Positions 9,261-19,768 of a DNA stretch of 64,000 nucleotides are shown here, in pieces. The stretch's first letter is position 1. Every line of letters begins with the position of its first letter. The position numbers and the translations under genes are program-made. Under the pieces are notes generated by a model. It was not told the origin of the DNA. It saw nothing but the letters and a program-made list of their open reading frames with translations, and made no database searches. Source of the stretch: Viola odorata (Eukaryota > Streptophyta > Magnoliopsida > Malpighiales > Violaceae); the NCBI GenBank assembly GCA_963691705.1, contig OY829544.1, positions 8,873,501 to 8,937,500 on the forward strand. Reading direction: 5' to 3'.

Positions 9261-11876
9261 TAGTATTTTACCTCTACACTACCACTTCCTATTTTACCTC
9301 TAAAGTCTAAACTACCTGCTCACGAAAAGTAAAGACTTCCTCTTGCTTTAAGAAATTATATTTTATCTCCTCTGGTTTTTTTCCCCAAGCAACCACACTC
9401 TCCCGTCCAAATTTAGTCATTAAAATTAAATTAACAACTACTACGTGACTTGCACGTAACCATTACTTATTATCAGCTTAAAATAATTATAAATCTTAAT
9501 TTAAATGTTTAAAAATAATAAAAATATTAGAAGATAGAAAAATCCTTTAATTTATAAAAATAATTATTGATTCATTAAATTATTTGGACGAAATGGTGTT
9601 GGTTGCTTGGTAAAAAGAAGGTCATGATGAGATGTAAAATGTGATTTCTTAAAGTGACTTTTTGTAATTTTCGTTGTGAGTAAAACTTGGATAAATCATG
9701 ATATACTTATATGATGATGTAGGATGATGACACATGTTCAAAAGTGTCAAAAATAGTGGTATTCTAGCACTATTTGGGGCACGTATCATCATCTTAAATC
9801 ATGATATAGGTACATTATGATGTACCCAAAAAAAATAATCTTGATATATAAATTATTCCCACTTGTTCATTTCTTACACATTTTTAGTTTATATTTTAAC
9901 ATTAATACCGGCCCCTTTTATCTTAATTATTTGCTAACTAATTAATTGTAATTTAATTTAATATAATTAAATAGAAAGACACCAAGACCTAAAATATAAA
10001 ATAAAAGTCTAAAAATAATACTCCCTCCAATTCATATAAAATGTAATTGGAATCAAATATTTATCTTCTATGTAAACTATTGTTTTATATTTTCCGTGTA
10101 TTTAATACTCAATATATAAAAAATCTCACATGATAATTTTTATTAATTTTTTTAAAAATATTCTCATTTATATTCTTGATATAATTTTTTTTAAAGAATG
10201 GAGTGAGTATTTTAAGATATTCTCACTTTTGAAAAAGAGAGATGGAGTATATATATACGTACAGTGAGTCTCTCATATAGTGCAGGCAACACGCAAGAGG
10301 GGAAGGGAAAAGAGTCGGTATATTGTGCGGGTTGAGTGATTGTTACAAAAGCTTTGTTTGGTAATAAAGTGATTGAGATGGAACTCCTCGATCAAAATCA
10401 AAAGTGGAAGACAACGCTGTCCCTAGCGAAGACACTCTTGTAGACCTACAAAGTGAATTTTGAGTGTTTAACCCATCCATTGATTGATTTTGAGTCGATA
10501 AACTCGATATACTAATCTATCCTAATCAGCATTTTCAGCGCTCTTACTAGATACAAAACCCTTCCAAGAATAGAGATAAGAAAGAAATTCTAAGAAAACA
10601 TTTTGGTGCCTCTTTCTTGACTTAAACCTACTTTTAGCAAAGTTTTTACAATGATGGAAAGTGAGGGAATATAATCCATTACAAATATCTTGTCACCTTT
10701 GCAAGTAGCATGCATCTTTTGCTGCAAACACTATTTGCTATGATAATGAGACTACAATATAATCCAACGGACGTTTTCTGGCTGGGAAAGATATACATTG
10801 CAAACAGCAAAAGAAGCAGAAGGTTATATTAACTACAGTATATATACTTCCATTCATAAGAAAACAAGGTAAGGTAAGCTACGAGAGGATAAAAACAAAG
10901 GGGAAGGCAGAAATGGACGAAGATGAGCCTTTTTGTGGTGATTCATTCATTATTTTTGGAGCTTTTAAAAAAAGGAAAGGGAAGAGACAGTTTGCAGAAA
11001 ACGTGGTATACAAAGAAAAAGAAAGCAAGGACTAATTTAATTCTTTTGGGTACAAACAAGGACTTAATTAGGAGGGCAATTCTGGGAATTTGTGAGGAAA
11101 AAAATAAAGGGATCCTTCTTCGTTACAGCTTTGGATGCCACCTCTCTTACTAGTCAATACTCATTCATGACTTTACACGCAAAACTATGGTAATTAATTT
11201 CGCTTTTCTTTCTTCATAATTTCATTATATTTCAGGACTCTCATCTCCAACAAAAACCCAACCCCACATACTCTTTTTAATCATTGTCTTTCTTTGCTCA
11301 ATTTCTTTTAAAATAATCATTCAATTTTCTACTAATTCGATTAGAATTTTATTCCAATAATTAGGAATTCTATACCCTTAATTTAAATTTCAAATTTACG
11401 TTTTAAAATTAAAGAATTATTTTACTAACAAATAAAATTAGTCTCATATTAGAAGGAAGGAAAAGGAGTTAAAAATACAATTTAACTATGGTTAAAAGAA
11501 GCATTGTGGGTTATTTCCAATCTGGTAAAATGGTGAAAACTGATACATATATCTTAAAAGGATAAATAATGAGAGCAATAATTAAAAGAAGTGTGTGGGA
11601 TAATGATCACTCACTTTAGCACACGAAAAGAAACCCCAAGATACATACTATCATCATATACATATCATATCCTAATTGGAACTAAATGATTGGTCCATAT
11701 ATATTACTTTTAGTTACCTAATTCATAATACTAAGGTAATTAAAAACCTAATTAACTGTATATTTATAAGGAAAAGTACAAGCCCAAATCATAATATTTT
11801 TCAAAAAAAAAAAAGATGAACAAAAGATATACCTTCACCCATTACAGATATCAAAAAATGAAAAGAAAACTTTGAA
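9261..11876. other. AT-rich intergenic spacer
   Basis: Very AT-rich, with one MITE (10021-10207). Open frames such as 10923-11153 (plus) are lysine-rich, lack known motifs and look like chance. No RNA gene was recognised. Confidence 0.6.
10021..10207. mobile_element. Stowaway-like MITE, short and diverged
   Basis: The left end is CTCCCTCCAATTC and the right end, read inverted, is CTCACTCCATTC. TA flanks both sides (10019-10020, 10208-10209). The interior is AT-rich. It lacks the GACTCACTATTTGAG core, so it belongs to a different subfamily from the 9028 element. Confidence 0.65.
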
Positions 11877-12233
11877 TCACCTATTTGAAATGGGATTAGG
11901 ACCACTAGGGACTTCATGTTCACTTGCATTGAAGATGCCTCCTGCTTCTTGCCACGGCAATGGAGATCTTGGACCTTGAAACCCTCTTCTTGATCTCTTC
12001 CTTGGAGATTTTTGAGATGGATTAAAAACATTATCATGGCTTTCTTCAATATTATTATTAATATTCTTGGCCACTAGGGGTACTCTTGCATTGTTCATGC
12101 CATGCCTTCGTGTTGCCACTAAATCCATAGCCATGATGGATGAGTTGTTGAGCATGATAAGGAGAATGTAGAAGAAGATGATGGTAGAAGAAGAAAATAT
12201 ATTATAAGGAGATAATAAAGCATCACTAGCCAT
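11877..12233 (-). CDS. CLE peptide precursor of the TDIF (CLE41/CLE44) type
   Basis: The single exon encodes 118 residues. The C-terminus carries the exact TDIF dodecapeptide HEVPSGPNPISN at residues 106-117, followed by one Arg. In other plants this peptide is made in phloem, hydroxylated on two prolines, and perceived by the receptor kinase TDR/PXY to keep cambium cells dividing and block xylem differentiation. A hydrophobic segment at about residues 15-35 fits the signal sequence or signal anchor of CLE precursors. The middle is a variable, basic region (KSPRKRSRRGF), as usual for the family. Length and layout match Arabidopsis CLE41/CLE44; the extra C-terminal Arg is a small difference. 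Which Arabidopsis gene is the orthologue cannot be decided here. Confidence 0.93.
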   Translation of the reverse strand: MASDALLSPYNIFSSSTIIFFYILLIMLNNSSIMAMDLVATRRHGMNNARVPLVAKNINNNIEESHDNVFNPSQKSPRKRSRRGFQGPRSPLPWQEAGGIFNASEHEVPSGPNPISNR

Positions 12234-13243
12234 GCAAAAACAACAAGTATTTAATCTTGCACCATATCAAGAACTAGCTACCTAGCAAGAGCTACCACGA
12301 AGACGTAATACCTAATCTTGTAATGTTCTCATTATTACAGTAAGAATTCAAATGAGAAAGAGGATGATTTTCTAGCTAAAAGATTTTTTAAAAAAGAAGG
12401 GAAGGGAGAGCAAATGGTGGTGGGTGGACAAGGACTTGCTTTAACTCACGTCGTGAGGGGTGATTATAGGGACATATTTTGTAGATGGCTTTATCTTTGA
12501 TTATTGAGTCGCGTTTTAAATTAATTTTGTTCGAGCAATATTGATCCTAAAAAAGAGATCTCTTAATATTTAGACCACAATTAGTATTTAATGAAATATA
12601 TTATATTTTTTGTTTTATAATGAATTAATATTACGTCTCTTTCTTTTTCTTTTCTTGCATGGGAGAAAAAAGATAGGTGCTTTAGTGCTTTTTCTTGATT
12701 TTTATGACAACATAGCAAAGCGAGCGCTTGGAAGAAACACCATATGGACTCCTCCTCGGAGAAGTAACAATTGGGTCTGGTGCAAGGAAAGACTTTCTTT
12801 TTCTTCTGTTTTGAAAAATGTCTGATTTATACTATTTAACAATAACAAATTGTATCTGATTTTAAAATTAACTTTGTATGTTAATATTGGTTGTGTTTAT
12901 TTACTTTTAATACAAACTTAAAATATGATGTTAAAATCATAATAGGAGAGTTATCCCCTTCAGATTTGACAATGCTCGACTGTCGGACAAATAAAGAAAG
13001 CATATGGGAATTTTTTTTTTATTTTTAAAAAAAAAAACCTTAGCATATAATTTGTGACACCAAGTTCCAAATTCCAATGCTAGAAAATAATTACACATTT
13101 TGGAAATTACCAAATGGTTGATTTTACACAACATTCTCGCTGCTGTTAATGAACAAAAAAAAAGAGGCAGCAAAACAAAATAATTCAACAAAACGGTGCC
13201 GTCAAGCATAAGACAATATAGCAACAAAAAAGGTAAAAACTAG
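12234..13243. other. Spacer between CLE gene and peroxidase
   Basis: Upstream side of the CLE gene and downstream side of the peroxidase (both minus strand). AT-rich, with A/T homopolymers near 13010-13040. Open frames at 12610-12825 (plus) and 12937-13227 (minus) show no domain and are not called. Confidence 0.6.
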
Positions 13244-14958
13244 TCAATAATTAGAGTTGGCGGCGGAGCAAACGGTTCGGATTTCACCGTCATCTTGGAC
13301 TTCGGGGTCTAAGATGTTGCCAAGTCTTGCCATGGACACACCAAACTGTTGATTGAAGATGAACGGAGTATGGGCCAAAGTTTCAACAATGGGCCTGGTT
13401 CTTGGATCAGAATACAGCAACTGATCCGTGTACAAAAGGCCCATGTTCTTCTCAAGATTTCTGTAGTACTGAGAGTCGAATTTGTTTGGGCTAATACCAT
13501 CAAGATCTGTGTAATCTGAGGCCCATCTGCATTTTCTTGACAAGAAGTTGAAATACTTCTCGCTAAGAGATGGATCTGGCTTGCCTGTTCCCTGGAAGTT
13601 GTACAACCTGTCTTGTATTGACTCGCACGTTGCCCTACCAATGGTGTGTGCCCCTAACAATATAGATTAAAAAAAATTAAAATTAAAATTTAAAGTAGAC
13701 AATATCATCATTTCAAAACCCGATAATGTTCGAACGAGATTGGTCTCATACTGAAAAGAGATTGAAAGGATACCCGACTAGGCACACAAAAATACTTTTT
13801 TGAAACCCAAAGTTTCCAACCCACTCAAGTTATATTGAATATAGCTATTAAAATCCTACCGAATTGATACCCAAATCTCAAATTGGTTTGATTGTAAGTC
13901 AGGGAAGCGATTGAATATGCTAAATTATATCGTTGAAATTGGTTCGATCGAGAATATATATATATTATAAATATATACTTTATATTATAGTGACCCTACA
14001 ATAAGCTCGTTGAATCATTAACCATTAATATAATAGTTGGAATGGTTTGATACCTGACTAGAAAGGGAGAGATTATTACCTGATAAAATGACCAAATCGA
14101 GGACATTCAATCCTTTAGATTGGTAGAACTCAATCAAACTGGTAATATTTTCATAACCCATAGGGACCGATTTAGTATCGGCTTCCAATGAAACTTTGCC
14201 ATCTTTCCTTCCATAGTGCACAGGCCAGTACATTTCTGGACCTCCAAGAAGAACAGTGGCATCTCTCGATGCTGCGGTTAGAATGTCAGCACAAGAAACG
14301 GTTCTTGGGCAGTGCTTTTCAAGCTCCGTTTTGATATCGTCAATTATTTCAAACCCTCTTAGCGTCTTGCTTGCTTCTGCTGTCCTCTCACTTCCTTCAT
14401 GGTTCAATAGAATGGAACCGTCACAACCCAGCATTGTTAACATTATTAAAAAATATATAATTTATAGCTCTGCTGTAAGTACATAAGAATATTTTTTTAA
14501 AGAAAAAACACAAAACTAACCCCAAAAAAAAAAGGAAGAGTCCACCCCTATATATTTTAGGATCAGATTTGAATTTGGAAAATGAAGAAAAAAACGTATA
14601 TACTCGAAAGGTTAGTATATATAGTTCTTACATGAACGGCACAATCATGGAAATGCAGCCTCAAGAGAGTAGCAGCAAGGGTTCTGTCCTTCTTGATCCA
14701 TTCATGAACCTTTTGATTGATGATCATTTCGACATCAGGACAGCTCTGGTTGTAATGAAGGAAAGATAGCAGATCTTCCACACCCAGGTCGTCGAGCAAG
14801 GTTGGAATACTAAGCGAGGGAGCTTTTTGATCATCTTGTTCTTGACCATGGTCTTCATAATTACGGCCTGCACCATAGTCATCCTGGTAGGCGGAGGCTA
14901 AATTAATCACATGAAGAACAAATAGCAGGAGGAGGATGAGGGCAATGGAAGATTTCAT
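13244..14958 (-). CDS. Class III peroxidase, peroxidase-7-like, with a defective splice acceptor
   Basis: Three exons (14958-14632, 14428-14080, 13653-13244) give an open 361-residue protein. It has a signal peptide (residues 1-23, MKSSIALILLLL start), the distal haem site LRLHFHDC at the end of the first exon, GCDGSILLNHEGSERTA, SCADILTAASRDA, and the proximal-histidine motif GAHTIG. Conserved cysteines are present. The order and an Asp/Gln/Glu-rich insert after the signal peptide fit the peroxidase 7 subgroup of secreted haem peroxidases. The second intron is normal (TCAG|gtaata to tgttag|GG). The first has a normal donor (CAT|gtaag), but the expected acceptor before GGTTGTGAC reads TG instead of AG. 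All upstream AGs lead to stops. So either a rare GT-TG intron is spliced or the gene is newly dead. Peroxidases act in the cell wall on phenolics and lignin precursors. Confidence 0.85.
14429..14430 (-). other. Non-canonical TG at the expected 3' splice site of peroxidase intron 1
   Basis: In class III peroxidases this conserved intron ends directly before the Gly-Cys-Asp codons. Here the minus strand reads AATGCTG|GGTTGTGAC, so the last two intron bases are TG. The nearest upstream AGs (in TTACAGCAGAGC) lie 39-47 nt away and each leads to an in-frame stop before the Gly codon. Confidence 0.75.
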
Positions 14959-15010
14959 TTTGCTTTTGGTTTGAAGCTAGCTTTGTTACCTATTTGCAAC
15001 TAAATTTGTG

Positions 15011-15056
<46 letters not shown>

Positions 15057-15879
15057 CATATGATAGTTAAGTATAGTTGTGTTATATGGATATTTTATTG
15101 ATAACTACAAAAGATACGTGAGAAGCACTTCTTTTCTAAACAAAGGTGATATGCCTGCATGTAGCTAGAATTAAGGCTTGATAATTCATTGATTAATTAA
15201 TGAAATAATATTTGTTGTAAAATAATATTTAATTAATTAATGCTACTAATAGTAAGATGGTTTTATCAACATTGGTGGTAGTTAAGTCTCTTAACTAAAT
15301 CTTGAGTTTTAATTTTATTAATGAAAAAATCATATTAGATGAGTCGTCGTTCTTTTTTAAAAGCCCGGAGTGCTCCTCAAATGAGATTACACCTAAGAAA
15401 AAAAATTACAAATGGTATTCTTTTTTTTCCTTAGAAAAATAGAAATATCTTGAAAGTTTTGACTTTTTATTGTGTTTTGATCTCCATGCTCTGGACCAAC
15501 AAAAGTCCAAAGCCTAATTGTTGTGGTTCAACGTCATCAATCTTTAATCGGTGAACATTTTAGTTTTGTTATTAGTATAAGTTATATTGGTTCTTATTAG
15601 AATATTGTTTTTATAGTTAATTGATTAGTTTTAATTGAGAGGATAATTAATACTTTAAAAAAAAAGTAAAAGTATACAAATGTTCATTTAACAAGTAAGA
15701 GGATGATTAAAAAGATTAAACTACGATGAGGTATATATAATAATATTTAACCTTCTTTGTTCTTCTTTTTTGTATTTCGTGGGAAAACTCTATGCTAACC
15801 AGCAAAGGCTTAAAAATGATAATAATTTTGCAATATATTGAAACGAGAAGAAAGTCTCCAAAATAGTGGTCCATCTCTA
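14959..15879. other. Peroxidase upstream region with (AT)n microsatellite
   Basis: A pure AT dinucleotide run of about 43 bp lies at 15013-15055, roughly 55 bp upstream of the peroxidase ATG, within its probable promoter or 5' UTR. The rest is AT-rich spacer without recognised features. Confidence 0.7.
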
Positions 15880-16015
15880 AAGCAGCCAGTTGAGGATGGG
15901 GATTCACCTTTTTACCAAAATTACGACATTGATGCTCAGTGCTCACCATCGGAGTGATTATAATTAATAGTGTTAGCCACCTCTCTTGCTTCTCCCACCG
16001 CCGCCGGAACTGGAA
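15880..16015 (-). pseudogene. Relic of the 3' end of an F-box gene
   Basis: On the minus strand this piece encodes AREVANTINY..., then after a stop and frame change FGKKVNPHPQLAA. It aligns with the end of the neighbouring F-box gene (ARELTNTINYYLNGEH, then FGEKVNPHPQVYG). Only the last 45 or so codons are present, with at least one frame break. It is probably the tail of a former tandem copy. Confidence 0.65.
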
Positions 16016-16179
16016 AAAGTGATACAAATCCCATATTCAGCAAATGTGTCTCAATTATAATTCATAGGGAATACGTGATATATTACCTTCTAATTATTAT
16101 TGAAGAATAATAAAATTAAGAAGAGATTCTCTCAAATAATGGCCACAAATGAAACCATAATTAGATGAATTTCAAGTAC

Positions 16180-17293
16180 TTAACTGGTTAATGGAGGTGT
16201 AATCCAAAGTGTAGGTTCACAGAACCTAGCATTACCATAAACTTGAGGATGAGGATTGACCTTTTCTCCAAATTTGCAACAGTGATGCTCCCCGTTCAAA
16301 TAGTAATTAATAGTATTAGTCAGCTCTCTTGCTTCTCCCACAACCGTCGTAGCTGAAATAGAAGAATACTTTCCAACAAACACCGGTTTATCTTCTAATA
16401 AAGCAGCCGCCGCCGGTGCCGCCGCACCATCTAATTTCAACCAATTGTTTTTGGAGAAATCAAACCAGCTTGCCACTTTACTCCTGCCATGATAACCCAC
16501 GAGTACAAGGAGGATTACACCATTGCACTCTACTAAACCACGCCATCTTCTGTAATTTTCGTCCCTCAAGTATGCTTTTTCCAAAAGATGCCACTCTTTT
16601 GTAGGAACATGAAATCTTCCCAAAGATGCATTTCCAAAAAGGCAATAAACAGTTTCATCCAAACACATTACCTCACATACATAATTTAAAAACTTGGTTC
16701 GTTTCCCAAGTTCGATCTCTGGCTCGATATGTGCCGATTGTAATGCTCGAGTAGTGAGGCTCCATACATTTAGCGGATACATGCAGCGCCATAAATACAA
16801 AGACACAGTCCGGTGAAGTTGGACTACTTGACGAGAAGGTAATTTTTACGCAAGTGTAGTAGGGAAAGTCTAATTCGGGTAATTTGACAAGCTGATTAGT
16901 AAAAGGACTAAAAGCCACCATGTGACTTGTCCCTTGTGCTTGAAAAATAACCCATCCGTTCTTGGACCCATAAATTCTTATGGGTCCATCATGAAAATTT
17001 GGGTCAAGGTTGTGATCGCTAGGGTAGGTTTTATGAGTAGTTGGGTCGTATAGCATCCATACGGTACCGTCTTGATCTGGATCCTTATTTCTAGACAGTA
17101 ATAATAGCCATGGTAAAGAACCAAAGTTAGGCTTACCTTCAACGAGCTGCTCCTCCCAATTCTTGCAAACGAAACGGCATCGTATTTGATCAATCAAAGG
17201 TAGTCTTGAAACAATTGCCTCAAAAGTATCTTTGAGAATGCCGTCCGACCACTGTGAACGGTGAGAAGGAGGTAAAGAATAATAATCACTCAT
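16180..17293 (-). pseudogene. F-box protein gene with a single frameshift
   Basis: The ATG at 17293 opens an F-box (WSDGILKDTFEAIVSRLP, then RCRFVCKNWEE) at about residues 14-50. A beta-propeller-like C-terminal region follows, as in DUF295/kelch-type plant F-box proteins (DPTTHKTYPS, GSKNGWVIFQ, RARDRTWET). This frame stops at 16673. The frame that continues the family pattern (CEVMCLDETVYCLFG, then WFDFSKNNWLKLDG) lies one nucleotide over and runs to 16180. The shift falls around the TTTTTAAA run near 16687-16694; one extra T there would explain it. F-box proteins link targets to SCF ubiquitin ligases through SKP1. A homopolymer sequencing error is possible, in which case the gene would be intact at about 370 residues. 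Confidence 0.72.
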
Positions 17294-18398
17294 TGTTGTG
17301 GTATGCGTTTAGGGTTTTCAGATTTTTTATATTCTTTAATTACTTTAAGTCGGCTGTTGGTAATTAAATAGGTTTAGTATTAGTTTCAACAACAAAAAAA
17401 AGGTTTAGGGTTGTTTAGGAATCCTTGATTGAGTGATACTACTGGTGGGCTTCGTCTTATTTTTTAGAAAGCCCAAGAGCAGTGTACGACGGCCCATTTA
17501 TTTATGAGCACGTGACATTGACGTACCGAAGACAAAGTCGAATGTTGTAAAATGTCATTGCCTTTATTGGAATATTTACTATCCAATATTTCTTCAACAA
17601 CAAAAGATGTTGGTTGAATTCGAAGTCTGAGATCCTAACTGGGCTCGAACTTGGTCAAGTATCTGTAATATGTCATGTGGACCATATCCTTTTGACAATT
17701 AGTTTACTTGCTACAAAAATAAAAATAGAAACATAAAAAAAAATTAAAAAAAGTCAGAGTTAATAGAATTTAGCTAGAAAAACCATTTTAATTCGAGAGA
17801 AAATCAAGATTAGTCTATGTTGATGAAATAAGCTGTAATAACAAACAATTATTTTACTCTTTAAAAAATTACGGGATGATCAATATAACGTAAGTCAGTT
17901 TAAGTTAGAGGTAGAAAATCAAGTCGTGATATAATTAATTAATCTTAAAATCTTTACTTTTATTCTTTTCTTGTCACTAGCCCCTTGGACATGGCATCTC
18001 CTATCTTTTTTTAATCCGTGCCCATTTTCTTTTGAGGTCTATATAATAGGCAAATAATTAAATAAATAATCCTCCAGGGAATTTTGGTTGGTATGCCCTA
18101 ATTTAATTTTATTTAATTATGGTGTAATTATCTAAATAAGACAATTACTGCTGTCACTTTCTGGAACAATATTTGATCTTGAAAAAATGCGTGATCTATC
18201 ACGTAGCAGCTGCCTCAAGAAAAACATCAATACAGACATGGGCAAGGGCTGGCAAATTGGCAATCCACCCACAAGATATTCCATGGAATTTAAGTAATCA
18301 ATTATTGTTTTATCACATAAGACCGCTTTGTATTGATTGAGAATTTCTAACGTTGCTCGGTCCTTCTTTTTTTAAATAGGTTGGATTAAATTAATTCA
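17294..18398. other. AT-rich intergenic spacer
   Basis: Upstream side of the F-box gene. The first 230 bp would hold its promoter. The remainder shows no coding frame or RNA gene that I can support. Confidence 0.6.
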
Positions 18399-18577
18399 AA
18401 CAATTAGTACATCAAATACTATCATTTCGAAGCATTCATTTACACAAATATTTTCTACATTGGAAATTAGATGGCCTAACTCAGTGGCTAGAACAATCAG
18501 AACATAAGACACTATCGCTTCGAAGCATTCCCCTACACAAATATTTTCTAAATTGGAAATCAGATGACCCAATTCAT
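18399..18577. repeat. Two-copy direct repeat, period about 93 bp
   Basis: AACAATTAG... at 18399 recurs at 18492 with roughly 80% identity. The shared core is TTCGAAGCATTC, then TACACAAATATTTTCTA, then ATTGGAAAT. It adjoins the left end of the LINE-like relic at 18560-19060 and may belong to it. Confidence 0.6.
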
Positions 18578-19060
18578 AATCCGTTTACAATTCCAACAAA
18601 GGATATTAACTAATCCAACCAAAACCCATACCCATAAGGGTGGGACAACAAATTTATTACAAACAAAAGAAAGAAAAAACCTGCAGGACAGACCAAGAGA
18701 ACGATCCTTGGATCTGAGAAGACGATACAGAGGCGATGTGGAAGACGATCGAGGGACCGACCAAGAAAAGAAGACAACCAAGGGAGTGGTCGCAGGAAGC
18801 ATCTCTTGCACTTTATCAGCCCATATCAGCAGATTTGCTAAGGGCTCGTAGATCCGAGGATGAAATCTACAGATCCAACAAGTAAAATAGAGAAAAAGCA
18901 ATGAAAAAAAGGAATAAAAAATGAAGGGGGCGATTGGGAAAAGGAAATGGTGTGGTGCACGGGAAGAAAGGTAGAGGAAGCAAGCGAGGAAAAGCAGTTA
19001 AAAAACAAGAAAGGGAGGGGCTGCCGTCGGCCTAGGGGGAGCGGCCGGCAATAGTCCAAA
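18560..19060 (-). mobile_element. Possible LINE relic (5' end and start of ORF2)
   Basis: This is a GC-richer island in AT-rich DNA. On the minus strand a GC-rich leader is followed by codons for VNILCWNCK, resembling the N-terminus of LINE ORF2 endonucleases (ILSWNCRG). The frame ends soon after. The resemblance is short, so this is a tentative call. Confidence 0.3.
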
Positions 19061-19338
19061 AGATCAACCCTAAAAAAAAGAAAAAGATGAGAGCGTATTT
19101 TTTACGTGGCTCGGTCCTTGCGTGGTTGAATATGTATAATACTTCCTCTGGATTGTAATAATTGGCTTTCTGAAACAGTAACATTCAGTAAAACAAACAC
19201 TAAAAAATCAAGTAAAGTGTACAGTAACATTCCGTAGAAAAATGACAATTAATACGGTCCGAATAGAGTATTTGCCTATTTGGAATCTTCAACGAGTCAT
19301 TTAGATGTTTAAGTTCAACTTAGCAATTTTACGTGATA

Positions 19339-19768
19339 CTCTCTTCTACTCCCTCTGGGGCAAAATAAACGTCGTTACGCATAACGAGGTGGCCCGAATG
19401 ACTCACTATTTGACCTCAAAAAAATCTGAACTTTTTTTCGAACGTACGCAAATTCTTAACGTACGTTCGAAAAAAAGTACGGAATTTTTTGAGGTCAAAT
19501 AGTGAGTCATTCGGGCTACCTCGTTATACGTAACAACGTTTATTTTGCCCCGGAGGGAGTAGTTTTTTTAACTGTCTTTTACTATTTGGGCACGCATATT
19601 AAAGAGGTTGGATGACTCACTATTTGAGACAATTTTGCCCCTTACTTTTTCTCGGACGTACGTTACGGAAAAAAATATGGAATTTTTTTGAGTCAAATAG
19701 TGAGTTATCCGGCTTCTTTAATATGCGTGCCCAAACGGTAAACGACAGTTAATTGTACGGGGAGGGAG
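19339..19768. mobile_element. Stowaway-like MITE (outer), interrupted by another MITE
   Basis: The right end reads, inverted, CTCCCTCCCCGTACAATTAACTGTC. The left end reads CTCTCTTC, then the inner element plus TA, then GTTTTTTTAACTGTC. Taking out 19349-19559 and one TA restores a normal left end. TA flanks the outer element at 19337-19338 and 19769-19770. Its arms share GGGCACGCATATTAAAGA and the GACTCACTATTTGAG core. Confidence 0.8.
19349..19559. mobile_element. Stowaway-like MITE (inner), near-perfect hairpin
   Basis: The 211-bp element consists almost wholly of two inverted arms of about 100 bp around a centre near 19455, where CGTACG-type sequences meet. It starts CTCCCTCTGGGGCAAAATAAACG, ends with the inverted form, and is flanked by TA (19347-19348, 19560-19561). 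Few arm mismatches point to a younger insertion than the outer element. Confidence 0.88.

Noticed and set aside
10923..11153. 76-codon plus-strand frame
   Set aside because: Lys-rich, no motif, no promoter or splice context.
16680..16700. TTTTTAAAT as a programmed frameshift site in the F-box gene
   Set aside because: The slippery heptamer is not in phase with the upstream frame and the needed shift is +1, not -1. A one-base mutation is simpler.
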